Below are positions 43,329 through 54,575 of a stretch of DNA of 64,000 nt, piece after piece. The notes below the pieces were generated by a model. The model made no database searches. It was not told where the DNA came from and worked only from the letters and a program-made list of their open reading frames with translations. Position 1 is the stretch's first letter, and every line of letters starts with the position of its first letter. The DNA is taken from the NCBI GenBank assembly GCA_019751945.1, contig JAIEMT010000005.1, forward strand, positions 47,683 to 111,682, in the 5' to 3' direction. This DNA is from a bacterium (lineage in GTDB: Bacteria > Bdellovibrionota > UBA1018). The translations under genes were made by a program, and so were the position numbers.

Positions 43329-43754
43329 TTATGGCTCCCCTAGTATCAGAGTTTCGACATTAACCAAATAGAGATTGTTGAAATGAAGGAATCTTTGTTG
43401 AGCAATTCCATTCCCCCCGGGAAGGCGACTGGCTTGCTCCACCAGCTTCAATGCTTGATCCGACCCTACTGTTTTGGGCGGAGAAATCACAACATCCAAA
43501 CCCTGCTTAGAAAGGTTCGTTACCAGCTGGCTAGCAATGATATTCCCCATTTCGGAGTACATAGAAACATCCAACCCCTGATCAAAAACCACGAGTAAAG
43601 CCCCGCGAAAATCGCCCTGCAGAGTGAACCCCACCACGGCCTTATCTATAAACTGAATTTGTGGAAAAGTGGCTGAACGATCGCGAGAGACCTTCCCCAG
43701 ATGGAAGAACTCAAATTCAGACGGGAGAGATTGTTCGAGAGCCTGTAAATCCAT
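43329..43754 (-). CDS. CheX/CheC-like chemotaxis phosphatase
   Basis: A 141-residue protein. The segment VSMYSEMGNIIASQLVTNLS followed by VVISPP matches the CheC/CheX/FliY active-site pattern S/D-x3-E-x2-N with a downstream proline 21-22 residues on. These proteins dephosphorylate CheY-P. It lies 9 bp after a CheY-like gene, its natural substrate. Classic CheX is about 150 residues, so the length fits. No other chemotaxis genes are in the window. Confidence 0.75.
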   Translation of the reverse strand: MDLQALEQSLPSEFEFFHLGKVSRDRSATFPQIQFIDKAVVGFTLQGDFRGALLVVFDQGLDVSMYSEMGNIIASQLVTNLSKQGLDVVISPPKTVGSDQALKLVEQASRLPGGNGIAQQRFLHFNNLYLVNVETLILGEP

Positions 43755-43763
43755 GCTTAAAAC

Positions 43764-44171
43764 CTAGAGCTTCTGTTCGCGGGTTGGGCGGCTGGCCGAA
43801 CGATCATCCGAAAGCAGCGCTCGCTCGACCGTCTTTAGCACATCCTGAGCACTAAACGGCTTCAATATATAATCTCGGGCGCCAACGTTGATAGCTTCCA
43901 TCACCAAGTTTTCCTGCCCCATGGCTGTAATGATGACCACTCGAGCGTTCTTATCCATCTTCATGATGCGTTTGGTGGCTTCAATTCCGCTCATTTCGGG
44001 CATTACTACGTCCATGGTGACCAGGTCGGGACGAAGTTTTTGATACTTTTCGATGGCGTCGTTGCCGTCGACGGCTTCGCCCACGATTTGGTAGTGACCT
44101 TCCAGCAAGATGCTGGTCAGCGTTTTTCGGACAAAAGCGACATCATCCACAATAAGTACTTTTTTGGCCAT
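43764..44171 (-). CDS. CheY-like single-domain response regulator
   Basis: A 135-residue receiver domain with no output domain. The acidic pair is IVDD, the phosphoacceptor Asp54 (VTMDVVMPEMSG), the Thr in ITAMG, and the Lys in YILKPF. I chose the ATG at 44171 (MAKKVLIVDD), preceded by a G-rich ribosome-binding site; the frame extends 7 codons further with no receiver homology. The receiver is close to standalone chemotaxis-type CheY. Paired with the adjacent CheX-like phosphatase. Confidence 0.9.
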   Translation of the reverse strand: MAKKVLIVDDVAFVRKTLTSILLEGHYQIVGEAVDGNDAIEKYQKLRPDLVTMDVVMPEMSGIEATKRIMKMDKNARVVIITAMGQENLVMEAINVGARDYILKPFSAQDVLKTVERALLSDDRSASRPTREQKL

Positions 44172-44222
44172 CGGGCCCCCCAAACCCCACAAAGAGTGGT
44201 CTTTTTAGTCTACGGTTTCCGG

Positions 44223-44243
44223 CCCCAAGCATCAAGCTTGGGG
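44223..44243. repeat. Perfect inverted repeat at the corC-type gene stop
   Basis: CCCCAAGC-ATCAA-GCTTGGGG is a perfect 8-bp inverted repeat whose loop and right arm include the stop codon of the gene ending at 44232. It has no T-tract on the minus strand, so it may stabilise the mRNA 3' end or act as a weak factor-dependent terminator before the cheY-like gene. Confidence 0.45.
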
Positions 44244-45509
44244 TTTGAGAAGCATCCGCTCGATGGTCACAGACTCAATCTGCCGCTCGGTAGCCTTCCG
44301 GATGGTGAACTTCAGGGTACCTCGCGGGGTGTCAAAATAGAGCTCGTCGCGTACTTCGGGAATGCGTCCAAACTGCTGAAGTAAAAACCCCCCCAGGGTT
44401 TCATAGTCCCCTTCGGGAATGTCGAGATTCAGGCCTTCATTGAGCTGCTGAATTTCCATCTTGGCCAGGACCTGCCAGCTCGTGGGGGTCAGCTCTTTAT
44501 AAGGGACGGAATCGTTGTCGAACTCATCGCGAATCTCGCCCACGATTTCTTCGACAATGTCTTCAAAAGTAATGACCCCAATGGCGCCACCGTATTCGTC
44601 CACCACCACCACCATTTTATTGCCCTCGCGTTGCATGTCGAGGAGCAGGTCTTCCAGCCCCTGCGTCTCGGCCACGTAATGGGCGGGCGTGATGTAGTTG
44701 CGAATACTCTGAGAAAGATCGGTGATCCCAAAAAGGTCCGACACTTCAATGATGCCGACAATATTGTCCACGCGCTCGGAGTACACGGGCATTCGCGAAT
44801 GGCGGTGGACGCGGAAGAGTTCCAGCGCTTGACGAATGGTCGAAACATCTTCAACGGCTTCCACTTTAAACAGAGGGATGAGCGCATGCTTGGCTTCGGT
44901 CTCCTGAAACTCCAAGATCCGCTTGATCATCTTCTTTTCAGTGGGCGTGATCTCGGTTTCTTTTTTAGAGTACGAAAGCAGCGTGGTGAGCTCTTCGCGG
45001 GTGGTGCGCTCCCGACCCGTCACCATTTCTTCAATCGGCGAAATCAATCGCGTGATCTTGGAGGTATATCCGGAGAGTACTCGCGTGATGGGATAGAAAA
45101 TATAATAAGTGACCATCACTGGGAACGCGACCCAAGGAGCTAAGACGTTTGCATAACGTTGGTAGATGGTCTTCGGAATAATTTCACCGAAAACCACAAT
45201 CAACGGCGAGGTCACCAAAACCGCGATCACTTCTGCAAACGCGATCTTCTTGGAAAGCAGGTAGAGCATGATCGTGCTCGAAATCCCAATCAAACAGAGA
45301 TTGGTCATGAGCAAGGTGGTCGAAAAAATTCGCTCCGAATTGCTAGTCAGACGCAGGGCAAGACGCGCGCGGTTCGATCCCTTTTTCGCAGCCGCCTTTA
45401 AAAGCATCTTATCAGCGGAGAGGAGTGCAATCTCACTTCCCGAGAAAAATCCCTCGATCAAAAGCAGCGGTGGAATGATGCAGAACAATGAAAAGAGCGT
45501 GAGGCTCAT
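44232..45509 (-). CDS. CorC/HlyC-type membrane protein (DUF21-CBS-CorC)
   Basis: A 425-residue member of the CNNM/CorC group linked to Mg or Co efflux. Residues ~1-190 are a DUF21 membrane domain (LLLIEGFFSGSEIALLSADKM). Two CBS domains follow (HALIPLFKVEAVEDV and DLSQSIRNYITPAHYVAETQ). The C-terminal CorC_HlyC domain (WQVLAKMEIQQLNEGLNLDIPEGDYETLGGFLL) closes it. Its start overlaps the upstream paralogue's stop by ATGA, so the two form a pair and perhaps a heteromer. Confidence 0.9.
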   Translation of the reverse strand: MSLTLFSLFCIIPPLLLIEGFFSGSEIALLSADKMLLKAAAKKGSNRARLALRLTSNSERIFSTTLLMTNLCLIGISSTIMLYLLSKKIAFAEVIAVLVTSPLIVVFGEIIPKTIYQRYANVLAPWVAFPVMVTYYIFYPITRVLSGYTSKITRLISPIEEMVTGRERTTREELTTLLSYSKKETEITPTEKKMIKRILEFQETEAKHALIPLFKVEAVEDVSTIRQALELFRVHRHSRMPVYSERVDNIVGIIEVSDLFGITDLSQSIRNYITPAHYVAETQGLEDLLLDMQREGNKMVVVVDEYGGAIGVITFEDIVEEIVGEIRDEFDNDSVPYKELTPTSWQVLAKMEIQQLNEGLNLDIPEGDYETLGGFLLQQFGRIPEVRDELYFDTPRGTLKFTIRKATERQIESVTIERMLLKPQA

Positions 45510-46594
45510 TCGGCCAGATCTCCTTCATCTAAATCCGGCAAGACGTTCTCGAAAATAATTTCCAAGATATCGTCCATCGTCACAATGCCGAGCGCTTCAC
45601 CCGAAGCGTTTTCAACCACAGCCAAGTGCGTGCGGGATCGTTTCAACTTTCTAAAAAGGGCACTCAGCTTCAACGTGGGAGAAACCACAAACGGGCGCTT
45701 CGATAATTCCACCACCGGCTTGGTTTCGGGTTCGCTATCCAATCGGCTAAGAATTAAATCTTTGGAATGTAAAATGCCAACGACCTGCTTTTTGTCGGGA
45801 CCGGTCACCGGAATTCGCGAGTACTTGCGATTGGAAGCATGAGCAAGCGCTTCTTTTAAAGTGACCGTGCTTGGCAAAGAAAAAACCTGAGACAGCGGTG
45901 TGTAAAGGCTCTTCACCTCGGTGTCGTCGAGTTCAAACACGTTCTTAATGAGCTGCACTTCGCTCTGTCGGACGGTGCCCTCCTTATGGCCCTCTTCCAA
46001 CATGAAGAGGAATTCCTCTTCCTTCAGCAGGGTCTGATCGTCTTTGTCGTGAAATCTGCCATGCTTTTGTCCAAAGAGTTTGGACACAAAACTGAGCAGG
46101 CGCTTCAGCACAATTCGCACGGGGGTCAGCAATTCGTAGACTGTTCCGAGCGGACCCACGGCTACCGCTGCAATCATTTGATTGGCTCGAGCGCCGATGG
46201 CTTTAGGCGTAATCTCGCACGCAAATAAAACAATGGGCGTTGTAATGAGCGTGCCCAAGATCATCTGCTTCACCCAATCGGGAGTCGTGCGTAGGAACTC
46301 GATACCATCGTACCAATGCGCCCCCGGAGGATCGGCCTCCCACATATGCGAAACGCTCTCAGCAATGAGCGTAGAAAGCGCGATATTCAACACTTCGTTG
46401 GAAATCAGGAGCGTGATCAACAGGCCGTCGGGGTCCGACATCAGCTGCTTGAGCTTCCGATAACTGGGACGGGCCCGGTCCTTCAGCCAGCGAATCTGAA
46501 AGCGAGAAAGACTGAAGATCGCGACTTCTGACGCGGAGGCGAAGGCAGAAAGAAAGATGAGAAGACTACACGAAATGAGCTCGAGTACTGACAC
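45506..46594 (-). CDS. CorC/HlyC-type membrane protein (DUF21-CBS), no CorC domain
   Basis: I chose the GTG at 46594 (VSVLELISCSLLIFLSAFASASEVAIFSL, 362 residues), which gives the canonical DUF21 start. The frame is open to 46702, but that stretch holds the promoter of the divergent gene and codes nothing DUF21-like. Two CBS domains are present (LYTPLSQVFSLPSTVTLKEAL and VVELSKRPFVVSPTLKLSALF). It ends in an acidic tail and lacks the C-terminal CorC_HlyC domain of its paralogue next door. Confidence 0.85.
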   Translation of the reverse strand: MSVLELISCSLLIFLSAFASASEVAIFSLSRFQIRWLKDRARPSYRKLKQLMSDPDGLLITLLISNEVLNIALSTLIAESVSHMWEADPPGAHWYDGIEFLRTTPDWVKQMILGTLITTPIVLFACEITPKAIGARANQMIAAVAVGPLGTVYELLTPVRIVLKRLLSFVSKLFGQKHGRFHDKDDQTLLKEEEFLFMLEEGHKEGTVRQSEVQLIKNVFELDDTEVKSLYTPLSQVFSLPSTVTLKEALAHASNRKYSRIPVTGPDKKQVVGILHSKDLILSRLDSEPETKPVVELSKRPFVVSPTLKLSALFRKLKRSRTHLAVVENASGEALGIVTMDDILEIIFENVLPDLDEGDLAE

Positions 46595-46663
46595 AGGTTC
46601 TTTCAGAATAGCTGATTTGTCGCAACCTGCCAAATCAGCCCGCGTTAGCTGGGCAGGAGCCGC

Positions 46664-46692
46664 TTGACATATTGCGCCATGAGTTCTAATGA
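46664..46692 (+). promoter_or_regulatory. Sigma-70 promoter of the 122-residue exported protein gene
   Basis: TTGACA (46664-46669) and TAATGA (46687-46692) are separated by 17 bp. The predicted start is near 46699, just before AAGGAG (46701-46706) and ATG at 46714. Its position argues that the divergent corC-type gene begins at 46594 rather than 46702. Confidence 0.6.
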
Positions 46693-46713
46693 CTTCCGCC
46701 AAGGAGATTTTAG

Positions 46714-47082
46714 ATGAAAACTTTTATCGCAGTCGCAGGTTTGGTTTTTGGTTTCGGGTTGGTTGCCGGTCCACAGGCGTCGGCTTGCATGGGTGAGGCA
46801 GAATATTTCTCGGTAATCATTCCTCAAATGCCCCAACGGCAAGCGGGCAAGCTTTTTGTGGGAGATGTTTTAAAGCTGAACGCATCCGATGACATCGTGA
46901 CCGATGCCAATGTTGAGCGTATCGGCCAGGACAGTTTGAAATGGGTTTATTATTCGGTAGCGAAAGCAGGCACCGTTTCTTTTGTCCGCAAATATGACAA
47001 GAAAAAAGTCACCTACTCTTACACTGCCACTGAGCCCTCGAGAGCTCGTGACGGCGGTTGTAACGATCACCGCGGAAAGTAG
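46714..47082 (+). CDS. Small exported protein of unknown function
   Basis: A 122-residue protein with signal peptide MKTFIAVAGLVFGFGLVAGPQASA and mature start CMGEAEYFS. The mature part looks like a single small beta-sandwich (VLKLNASDDIVTDANVERI, TVSFVRKYDKKKVTYSYTATE) and has two cysteines, one at the very start and one near the end (GGCNDH). No family recognised. It has its own promoter and faces a convergent small gene 2 bp away. Confidence 0.7.
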   Translation: MKTFIAVAGLVFGFGLVAGPQASACMGEAEYFSVIIPQMPQRQAGKLFVGDVLKLNASDDIVTDANVERIGQDSLKWVYYSVAKAGTVSFVRKYDKKKVTYSYTATEPSRARDGGCNDHRGK

Positions 47083-47084
47083 AA

Positions 47085-47294
47085 CTACTCTTTCTTCTGC
47101 TTGTCTGCGCCGCCTGCTTCTTTAGCAGCAGGTTCGGTGGTACCGCCGGTTGAAGCGTCTTGCTTCGCTGCAGCCGTATCAGTCGTTCCAGCGCAGTCGA
47201 CATCGGTCTTTTGGCCGGTTTTCTCTTCGGCAACTGCCAAGGACGGCATTGCCATGATCAATAACACTGCCAACAAACTCAGTTTCTTAAGCAT
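47085..47294 (-). CDS. Small exported Ala/Thr-rich protein
   Basis: A 69-residue ORF with a clear signal peptide (MLKKLSLLAVLLIMAMPSLAVA) and a short low-complexity mature part rich in Ala, Thr, Gly and Lys (AAAKQDASTGGTTEPAAKEAGG). One cysteine (DVDCAG). AAGGAGTGAGG lies upstream of the ATG, supporting translation. It sits 15 bp downstream of the YD-repeat gene on the same strand. Function unknown. Confidence 0.6.
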   Translation of the reverse strand: MLKKLSLLAVLLIMAMPSLAVAEEKTGQKTDVDCAGTTDTAAAKQDASTGGTTEPAAKEAGGADKQKKE

Positions 47295-47309
47295 TCTCTA
47301 CCTCACTCC

Positions 47310-48977
47310 TTAAAAGGATAACGTCACGCCAGCCGGTCTGATGATGTCCAAGAGATTTTGGAAGGCCGAAGTCACTTGCATCGCGATCTTACGGCCGGCT
47401 GGGCTTTGTACTTCCTTGATCTCTCCACTGTTATTGTAAGTCACATTGATCGAACCCAATGCCGGATCGGTAATCTGCACCGGCTTGGAATTTTCGTTGT
47501 ACTTAAACTGAATCTGGCGCTTGTTCTGATCCACCAAGGTCTTGATGCGACCGTTCGGATCGTAAAAGAGCTTCACGCCCTTGCCTTCGGAGTTCTTTGC
47601 CAACAAGAGGTTGCCCTTGTTGTCATACTCGAACTGCGACCATTGAAACTTCTTCGGGTTTTTCTTCGGGTACTTGCTGACGCGAGCGACCTTGCCCACC
47701 GAATCGTTATACTTCAACTCGGTGATGTCTTCGGGAGTGATCTTCTTCGTCACGCGGCCCTTGATGTCGTAAGAGAACGCTGTAGTTTCGCCGTCCTTCT
47801 TAATCTCAATCGGCATTCCGCAACACTCGTTGTAAACGGTTTCGGTGCGATCGCCATCTAGGACGCTGACCAATTTATAAGTCCACTCTTCCCCGTCCGC
47901 CTTGCGACGCATGAAGTATTCGTAGTGACTGCTGGAGATCGGTTTGCCATCGGCACCCTTGATCTTCACGTTCACGATCTTCTTATTCTTGTCAGCCGTG
48001 TCGGTTTCAAATCCGTATTCGGTCAACGTGCCGTCGGTGTCTTTTACGCTCTTGATGTTTTCGTTCTTATCGCGGGGATAATACGTCATGGTCATCGACG
48101 TGCCGTTGGAGTTGCCAATCGAAACCAAGTTATGGCGATTGTCCGTACTGTAACCATAGGTGTACGTGTTGCCAGAGGTGTCCTTACTCTTCACAAGCTC
48201 GCCGTTTTTATTATATTCGTAGGTGGCTTCTTTGCCGTTCTCACCGGCAATCTTGACGATCTTGCCTTGGCCATTGAAGTAGAAGAAAATTTTGCGATTG
48301 AAGTTATCAACCAGCTTTTCCAACTTCCCTTCGGACGTATAAGACAGAGTGATGGAGTTGTTATTGCGGTCTGAAACCTTCACGAGCTTTCCATCGGGGT
48401 CCCGGAACTTTTCAACCTTGCCGCTGTCGTAAGTTCGAACATAGCCGTCAGCTACACGAGTGAGATACTGATAGCTGAAGCGATTCGAAATGAGCTGAGT
48501 GCCAGCTGGAAATTGTTTTTGAGGAAGTCTGAAACGAACCCACTCGCGATAGCGAAATTCAGAATCGTCGGTGAGTTGTTTTTTATACTTGGCCAGCTGA
48601 GAAGCGTTTCCCACCACGCCAGCCTTTTGAGCAGCTCCTGCGATCTGATCCACAGCGCGAACTAAATCTTGCTGATTGCCCGCTTTTGGGCGGAAGCGGT
48701 TTTCAGCACCGCCGCCGTACTCATGAATCACCACACTGCCGTCAGGAAGAGCTGTCAGATGCGCTTCATACTCGAAGCCCCAGCCCCAACCAAACATTCC
48801 ATTAAACGGAGTTTTTGAATTGTAAATGCGCTCGATCTTGGGATCAAAGCCACCCGGGTAAACGATGTCGACGTAACCGACGAAGAAGTTTCCATTGCGG
48901 AGACTCACGCTCGAGTAGGCCACCGAAGCAAAGAGCAATCCAAACAGGCCGGCGGCAAATAGTTTCTTTTTTGTCAT
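47310..48977 (-). CDS. RHS/YD-repeat secreted protein without a toxin domain
   Basis: A 555-residue protein; the start at ATG 48977 gives a signal peptide (MTKKKLFAAGLFGLLFASVAYS). The N-terminal part (RNGNFFVGYVDIVYPGG...FGWGWGFEYEAHLTALPDGSVVI) is a DUF6531-like RHS entry domain. Then come many YD repeats (GKLVKVSDRNNNSITLSYTSEGKLEKLVDN...). The gene ends in a repeat-like segment with no RHS core-end motif or C-terminal toxin. It may be a surface or cell-wall-binding protein. Confidence 0.85.
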   Translation of the reverse strand: MTKKKLFAAGLFGLLFASVAYSSVSLRNGNFFVGYVDIVYPGGFDPKIERIYNSKTPFNGMFGWGWGFEYEAHLTALPDGSVVIHEYGGGAENRFRPKAGNQQDLVRAVDQIAGAAQKAGVVGNASQLAKYKKQLTDDSEFRYREWVRFRLPQKQFPAGTQLISNRFSYQYLTRVADGYVRTYDSGKVEKFRDPDGKLVKVSDRNNNSITLSYTSEGKLEKLVDNFNRKIFFYFNGQGKIVKIAGENGKEATYEYNKNGELVKSKDTSGNTYTYGYSTDNRHNLVSIGNSNGTSMTMTYYPRDKNENIKSVKDTDGTLTEYGFETDTADKNKKIVNVKIKGADGKPISSSHYEYFMRRKADGEEWTYKLVSVLDGDRTETVYNECCGMPIEIKKDGETTAFSYDIKGRVTKKITPEDITELKYNDSVGKVARVSKYPKKNPKKFQWSQFEYDNKGNLLLAKNSEGKGVKLFYDPNGRIKTLVDQNKRQIQFKYNENSKPVQITDPALGSINVTYNNSGEIKEVQSPAGRKIAMQVTSAFQNLLDIIRPAGVTLSF

Positions 48978-49017
48978 ACGAGTTGAATCCCCCACGGAAC
49001 GGCCAAAATGGCGCGCA

Positions 49018-49884
49018 CTAGACCTCTATTTTCACTATTTTCATGATGAAAAAAAAGCCCACGGCTTGCAACAAAAATATCCCAAAGATAATGACCCAAC
49101 CCACTGCCGTAGTGAAAAGCGGCAGCATGAATTCCGGGTCGGTTAAGTAGAAAATCAAACCGAAAACAGGCGGGATTCCCATCAGGAAAAGTCCCTGATA
49201 GTAACTCTGCGCTGTCATGGCTTCGATTCTCTTCTCGACTTTGATTCTCTCACGAATCGTGGTCACAATGGTATCGAAAGACTCCGCCAAATTTCCGCCG
49301 GTCTCTTTCAAGATATTCACAGCCGTGACGAACATTTCAACGTCGTCGGACTTCACACGTTTCGCGAAGTTGTTATAGGCGTCCTCAAGCGAAACCCCCA
49401 AGTTGTTCTCACTTAAGATCAGGGAGAATTCCTGATGAAGAGGATTCGGCATTTCTTTGACGACCAAACCCATGGCCTGCACGACGGATAGGCCAGATTT
49501 TAAGCCATTCGACATCAGACTCAGACCATCCACCATCTGAATCACTAATTTGTTCATACGACGGTTATAGAGCCAATCCACGATGGGCTTAGGAGACTTC
49601 CAGCCAATCACCGTGGTGATCGCTCCAAAGAAAATCGCCGGGAAAAGCTGAGGGAGGAACGCCAAAAAAACGACGGAACCCAAACCGAAGCTGAAAATGA
49701 ACAGGGCCATCAGAATTCGCTGCGGTGGAATATCAATGAACATAAGGGAGAGGCGCTCGACGATGTAGTCGCGAGTGCCCAAGGATTGGAAACGAAGCCA
49801 ATCCACGAGCTTCTTGTTATAGGCGTACGAGAACGCAAAGATCGCACCGCCGAAAACGAGAATTCCTAGCCACTTGAGAAGCAT
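49018..49884 (-). CDS. tadB: Tad pilus inner-membrane platform protein (T2SSF domain)
   Basis: A 288-residue GspF/TadB-type protein: N-terminal membrane segments at ~3-23 and ~60-100, a cytoplasmic T2SSF domain (VIQMVDGLSLMSNGLKSGLSVVQAM...GNLAESFDTIVTTIRERIKVEKRI), and two C-terminal membrane segments. It anchors the pilus assembly ATPase. Only one such gene is present, whereas many tad loci carry both tadB and tadC; the missing partner may lie elsewhere. It is the last gene of the pilus operon. Confidence 0.88.
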   Translation of the reverse strand: MLLKWLGILVFGGAIFAFSYAYNKKLVDWLRFQSLGTRDYIVERLSLMFIDIPPQRILMALFIFSFGLGSVVFLAFLPQLFPAIFFGAITTVIGWKSPKPIVDWLYNRRMNKLVIQMVDGLSLMSNGLKSGLSVVQAMGLVVKEMPNPLHQEFSLILSENNLGVSLEDAYNNFAKRVKSDDVEMFVTAVNILKETGGNLAESFDTIVTTIRERIKVEKRIEAMTAQSYYQGLFLMGIPPVFGLIFYLTDPEFMLPLFTTAVGWVIIFGIFLLQAVGFFFIMKIVKIEV

Positions 49885-49912
49885 AGTTTTTCAGGGAAGA
49901 ACGAGGGGCTGC

Positions 49913-52071
<2,159 letters not shown>

Positions 52072-52072
<1 letters not shown>

Positions 52073-53733
52073 TATCTAGCCCTCACTCGGAAGTTGCGCT
52101 TGAGATCTTCGGTTCCATCGGACGCGTTGTCGACAATGGACGGAGTGACAAAGATGACGAACTGAGATTTCTGACGATTGTAATTCTTCGATCTCAGGAG
52201 ATTGAAGAGCGGACGAGTGTTGGCATTGTCCGTGCCCGAAACAAACGGATCGTCCTTATTAAAGGCATTGGTGAGGTCACTAGAAACAACGCCGGCAACG
52301 GCCGCGCTCTCGTTCGATTTAATATAGATCTTGGTCTTCACCGTATGATTGATGGTCGTGGGTTGTGCGCCAGCAGTTGCACGACCTTTCACGCTACTTT
52401 GCGTGATGTGGAGGTCGAGATCGATGTCGTCGGTCTGCCCCATCACTTGGGGTGTTACACCGATGGCAAGACCCACATTCTTCGAGGAAGGAATCTGCTC
52501 CCCGTTCGGGCCAATCGTTAAAAACGGATATTCCGTCTGCTCGTTCAATTCCGCTGGCTGACCGCTGCGAGTGATGACGTTGCTAACTTTTAAGATTCGC
52601 GCGTAACCCGCAGTCTGTAAGCTTTCAAGCCGAGGAAACAAGCTCGAGATGGTGCCCGCGAAGCTCGGACCGCTTGCACCCGTACTGCCCTGAGTGGTTT
52701 GACCGAAAGAAATGGAATCAGAGCCCGGAGTAAATCCCGGTGCCCATTTAAAGCTGAAAACCTTATTGTAATCTTTTGCCAACTCCACAAGGTGCGCGGT
52801 GATACGAACCAATTTGTCTTGGCGTTTTTCGTCGCGCGTCCGAACCACAACCACGAAGTTTTGGACGAGTGCCTTCTGCACTGAAGTAGCGCCGCGATCC
52901 TTATTCACCACCGGATTTCCTGGTTTTACATCCGGCAAGTAGAGCTTTGCTACTTCACCCGCACGTCGGGCGTATTCAATGGTATCAACCTGACCTTCCA
53001 AGAAGATCACGCCGTTTACCACGCGAGTTCTAATGTTCGGAGCGAAAGTATTGATGTCCTCTTGAATTTTCTTGGCTAAGAACTGAAGCGCGATATTCGA
53101 AAGCCCCGCTAGATTCAAAACCACACCCGAATAAGTTTCGTCTGTCACCACGTTCAAGAGGCGTCCGTAGTCTGCCGGCACGAGCACTTCACCGTCAACG
53201 ACGATTTTCTGGCCCACGATTCGAACGTCAATGCCTTCGATGTCTTTTAAGAGATCCCGAATCTCAGCCGCTCGACGAAGCAGATTATTGTCTGCAACAA
53301 CGACTGTAAAAATGAGCTGAATGGTTCCTTCAGCATCCCGAACCACCACGGTGGTCTCCCCCTTTTTTAAGGGTTTGAAAACTAGCTGACGATCTTCACC
53401 CGCTTTGACGAGAGTCGTCGCCACAAGCTGAGGATTTCCAACGGTGATGCCATTGGCACTCGCAATATCGAAATCCACATCTACCGCTTTGTCTTCACCG
53501 GTGGCTAAGAGGAGACGCCGTTTATCGGCGGCCTTCTCAGAGGTGTCGCGAGTTAAACGAGAACGACGATGCTTGCGGCTTTTAGAGAAATTCGGAGTCG
53601 CTTGCTGAAGCGGGGTTGCAGGAGCCGCATTGGTTTGAGCAGTTGGAGCAGCGGGCGTATCTTCTGAATAGAGGTTTCCCGACATCATCGCCAAACCGCA
53701 GGCTAGGATCAGGAAAAACCTATTCAGCGTCAT
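52072..53733 (-). CDS. cpaC: Tad pilus outer-membrane secretin (CpaC/RcpA)
   Basis: A 553-residue secretin with a signal peptide (MTLNRFFLILACGLAMMSGNLYS). The N-terminal pilus-assembly domain (IVVDGEVLVPADYGRLLNVVTD) and a BON-like segment (VNGVIFLEGQVDTIEYARRAGEVAK) precede the secretin domain (SNVITRSGQPAELNEQTEYPF, VGLAIGVTPQVMGQTDDIDLDLHITQSSV, FVIFVTPSIVD). It forms the channel through which the Flp pilus leaves. A basic Lys/Arg cluster at ~50-65 is unusual. Confidence 0.92.
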
Positions 53734-54575
53734 TACCGTCTCGCACCGCCGTTTGCTGGAGCTCGGATGCGTGCCGCATCGGGTCCCAGCACATCTCCTA
53801 AGTTCATCGCGCCTAAACCCACGCGATCAGTATCGTCGTTATTGCGCAGCGAGAGCGAAACAGCGTTATCCCCATTTGCCATGACCAATGCCAAAGCTTG
53901 AGCCTGCACGGGCTCCACTTCTAACGAAACAGATGAAAAACTGGCGTCTTCAGAAAGCGGACGAACTTTTTCTCGACCCGTGATGGAATCGACATCCACC
54001 ACTCGAGCTACGTTATTGCTGACGTAACGTCCAACCGAGAGAACCACCACGTCCTGGAGAATCGTTTTGGCGACCTTGTTTTCACGTCCGCCACCAATGT
54101 CCAGAATTGCAATCACATCCACGCGATCGCCCGGTTTCACCAGCTTTGAGACACCCGTCACTTCGCTAACCGGAATGGAAATGGCTCTGCGGCCTGGTGC
54201 TACTTGAGGTGCTAAGCCCGTACGAATGCTCGGTTCAGTTAACTTATTATGAGTAAGCTGCTCGCCCTTCTTGATGGGAACCACGGCAACCAAGCCGGAC
54301 AATTCTTTCAAGCTCTTGGTGGTTTCCTTGTCGGCTTCACTTTTTTCAAAGTAGATCGAAGCGGGTTCTCGGAATCGTTTCGGAATAACTTCGAGTTCGA
54401 ACATCGTTTCGTCGATGCTCTCTTGCTCCTTGATGTCCCGCTTTGCTTTCAAAACCAGCACTTTGGTGCCGTACTCTTTGCGAGCAGCATCTTCGATGCT
54501 CGAGACGTAGCTGTACATGAAGTAAATCGCGATCCCTGCCATCACTAACGACAACGTTAACGCTCGATTATCCAT
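53733..54575 (-). CDS. cpaB: Flp pilus assembly protein CpaB (RcpC)
   Basis: A 280-residue protein with an N-terminal anchor (LTLSLVMAGIAIYFMYSYV) and a periplasmic SAF-type domain (VLVLKAKRDIKEQESIDETMFELEVIP), then the RcpC/CpaB domain (GRRAISIPVSEVTGVSKLVKPGDRVDVIAIL). It works with the secretin. It shares its last base with the cpaC start and its first 8 bases with the tadE-like stop. Confidence 0.9.
   Translation of the reverse strand: MDNRALTLSLVMAGIAIYFMYSYVSSIEDAARKEYGTKVLVLKAKRDIKEQESIDETMFELEVIPKRFREPASIYFEKSEADKETTKSLKELSGLVAVVPIKKGEQLTHNKLTEPSIRTGLAPQVAPGRRAISIPVSEVTGVSKLVKPGDRVDVIAILDIGGGRENKVAKTILQDVVVLSVGRYVSNNVARVVDVDSITGREKVRPLSEDASFSSVSLEVEPVQAQALALVMANGDNAVSLSLRNNDDTDRVGLGAMNLGDVLGPDAARIRAPANGGARR

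Noticed and set aside
46595..46702. Longer N-terminus for the upstream corC-type gene
   Set aside because: The segment contains the divergent gene's TTGACA-N17-TAATGA promoter and no DUF21-like sequence; the GTG at 46594 gives the canonical start.
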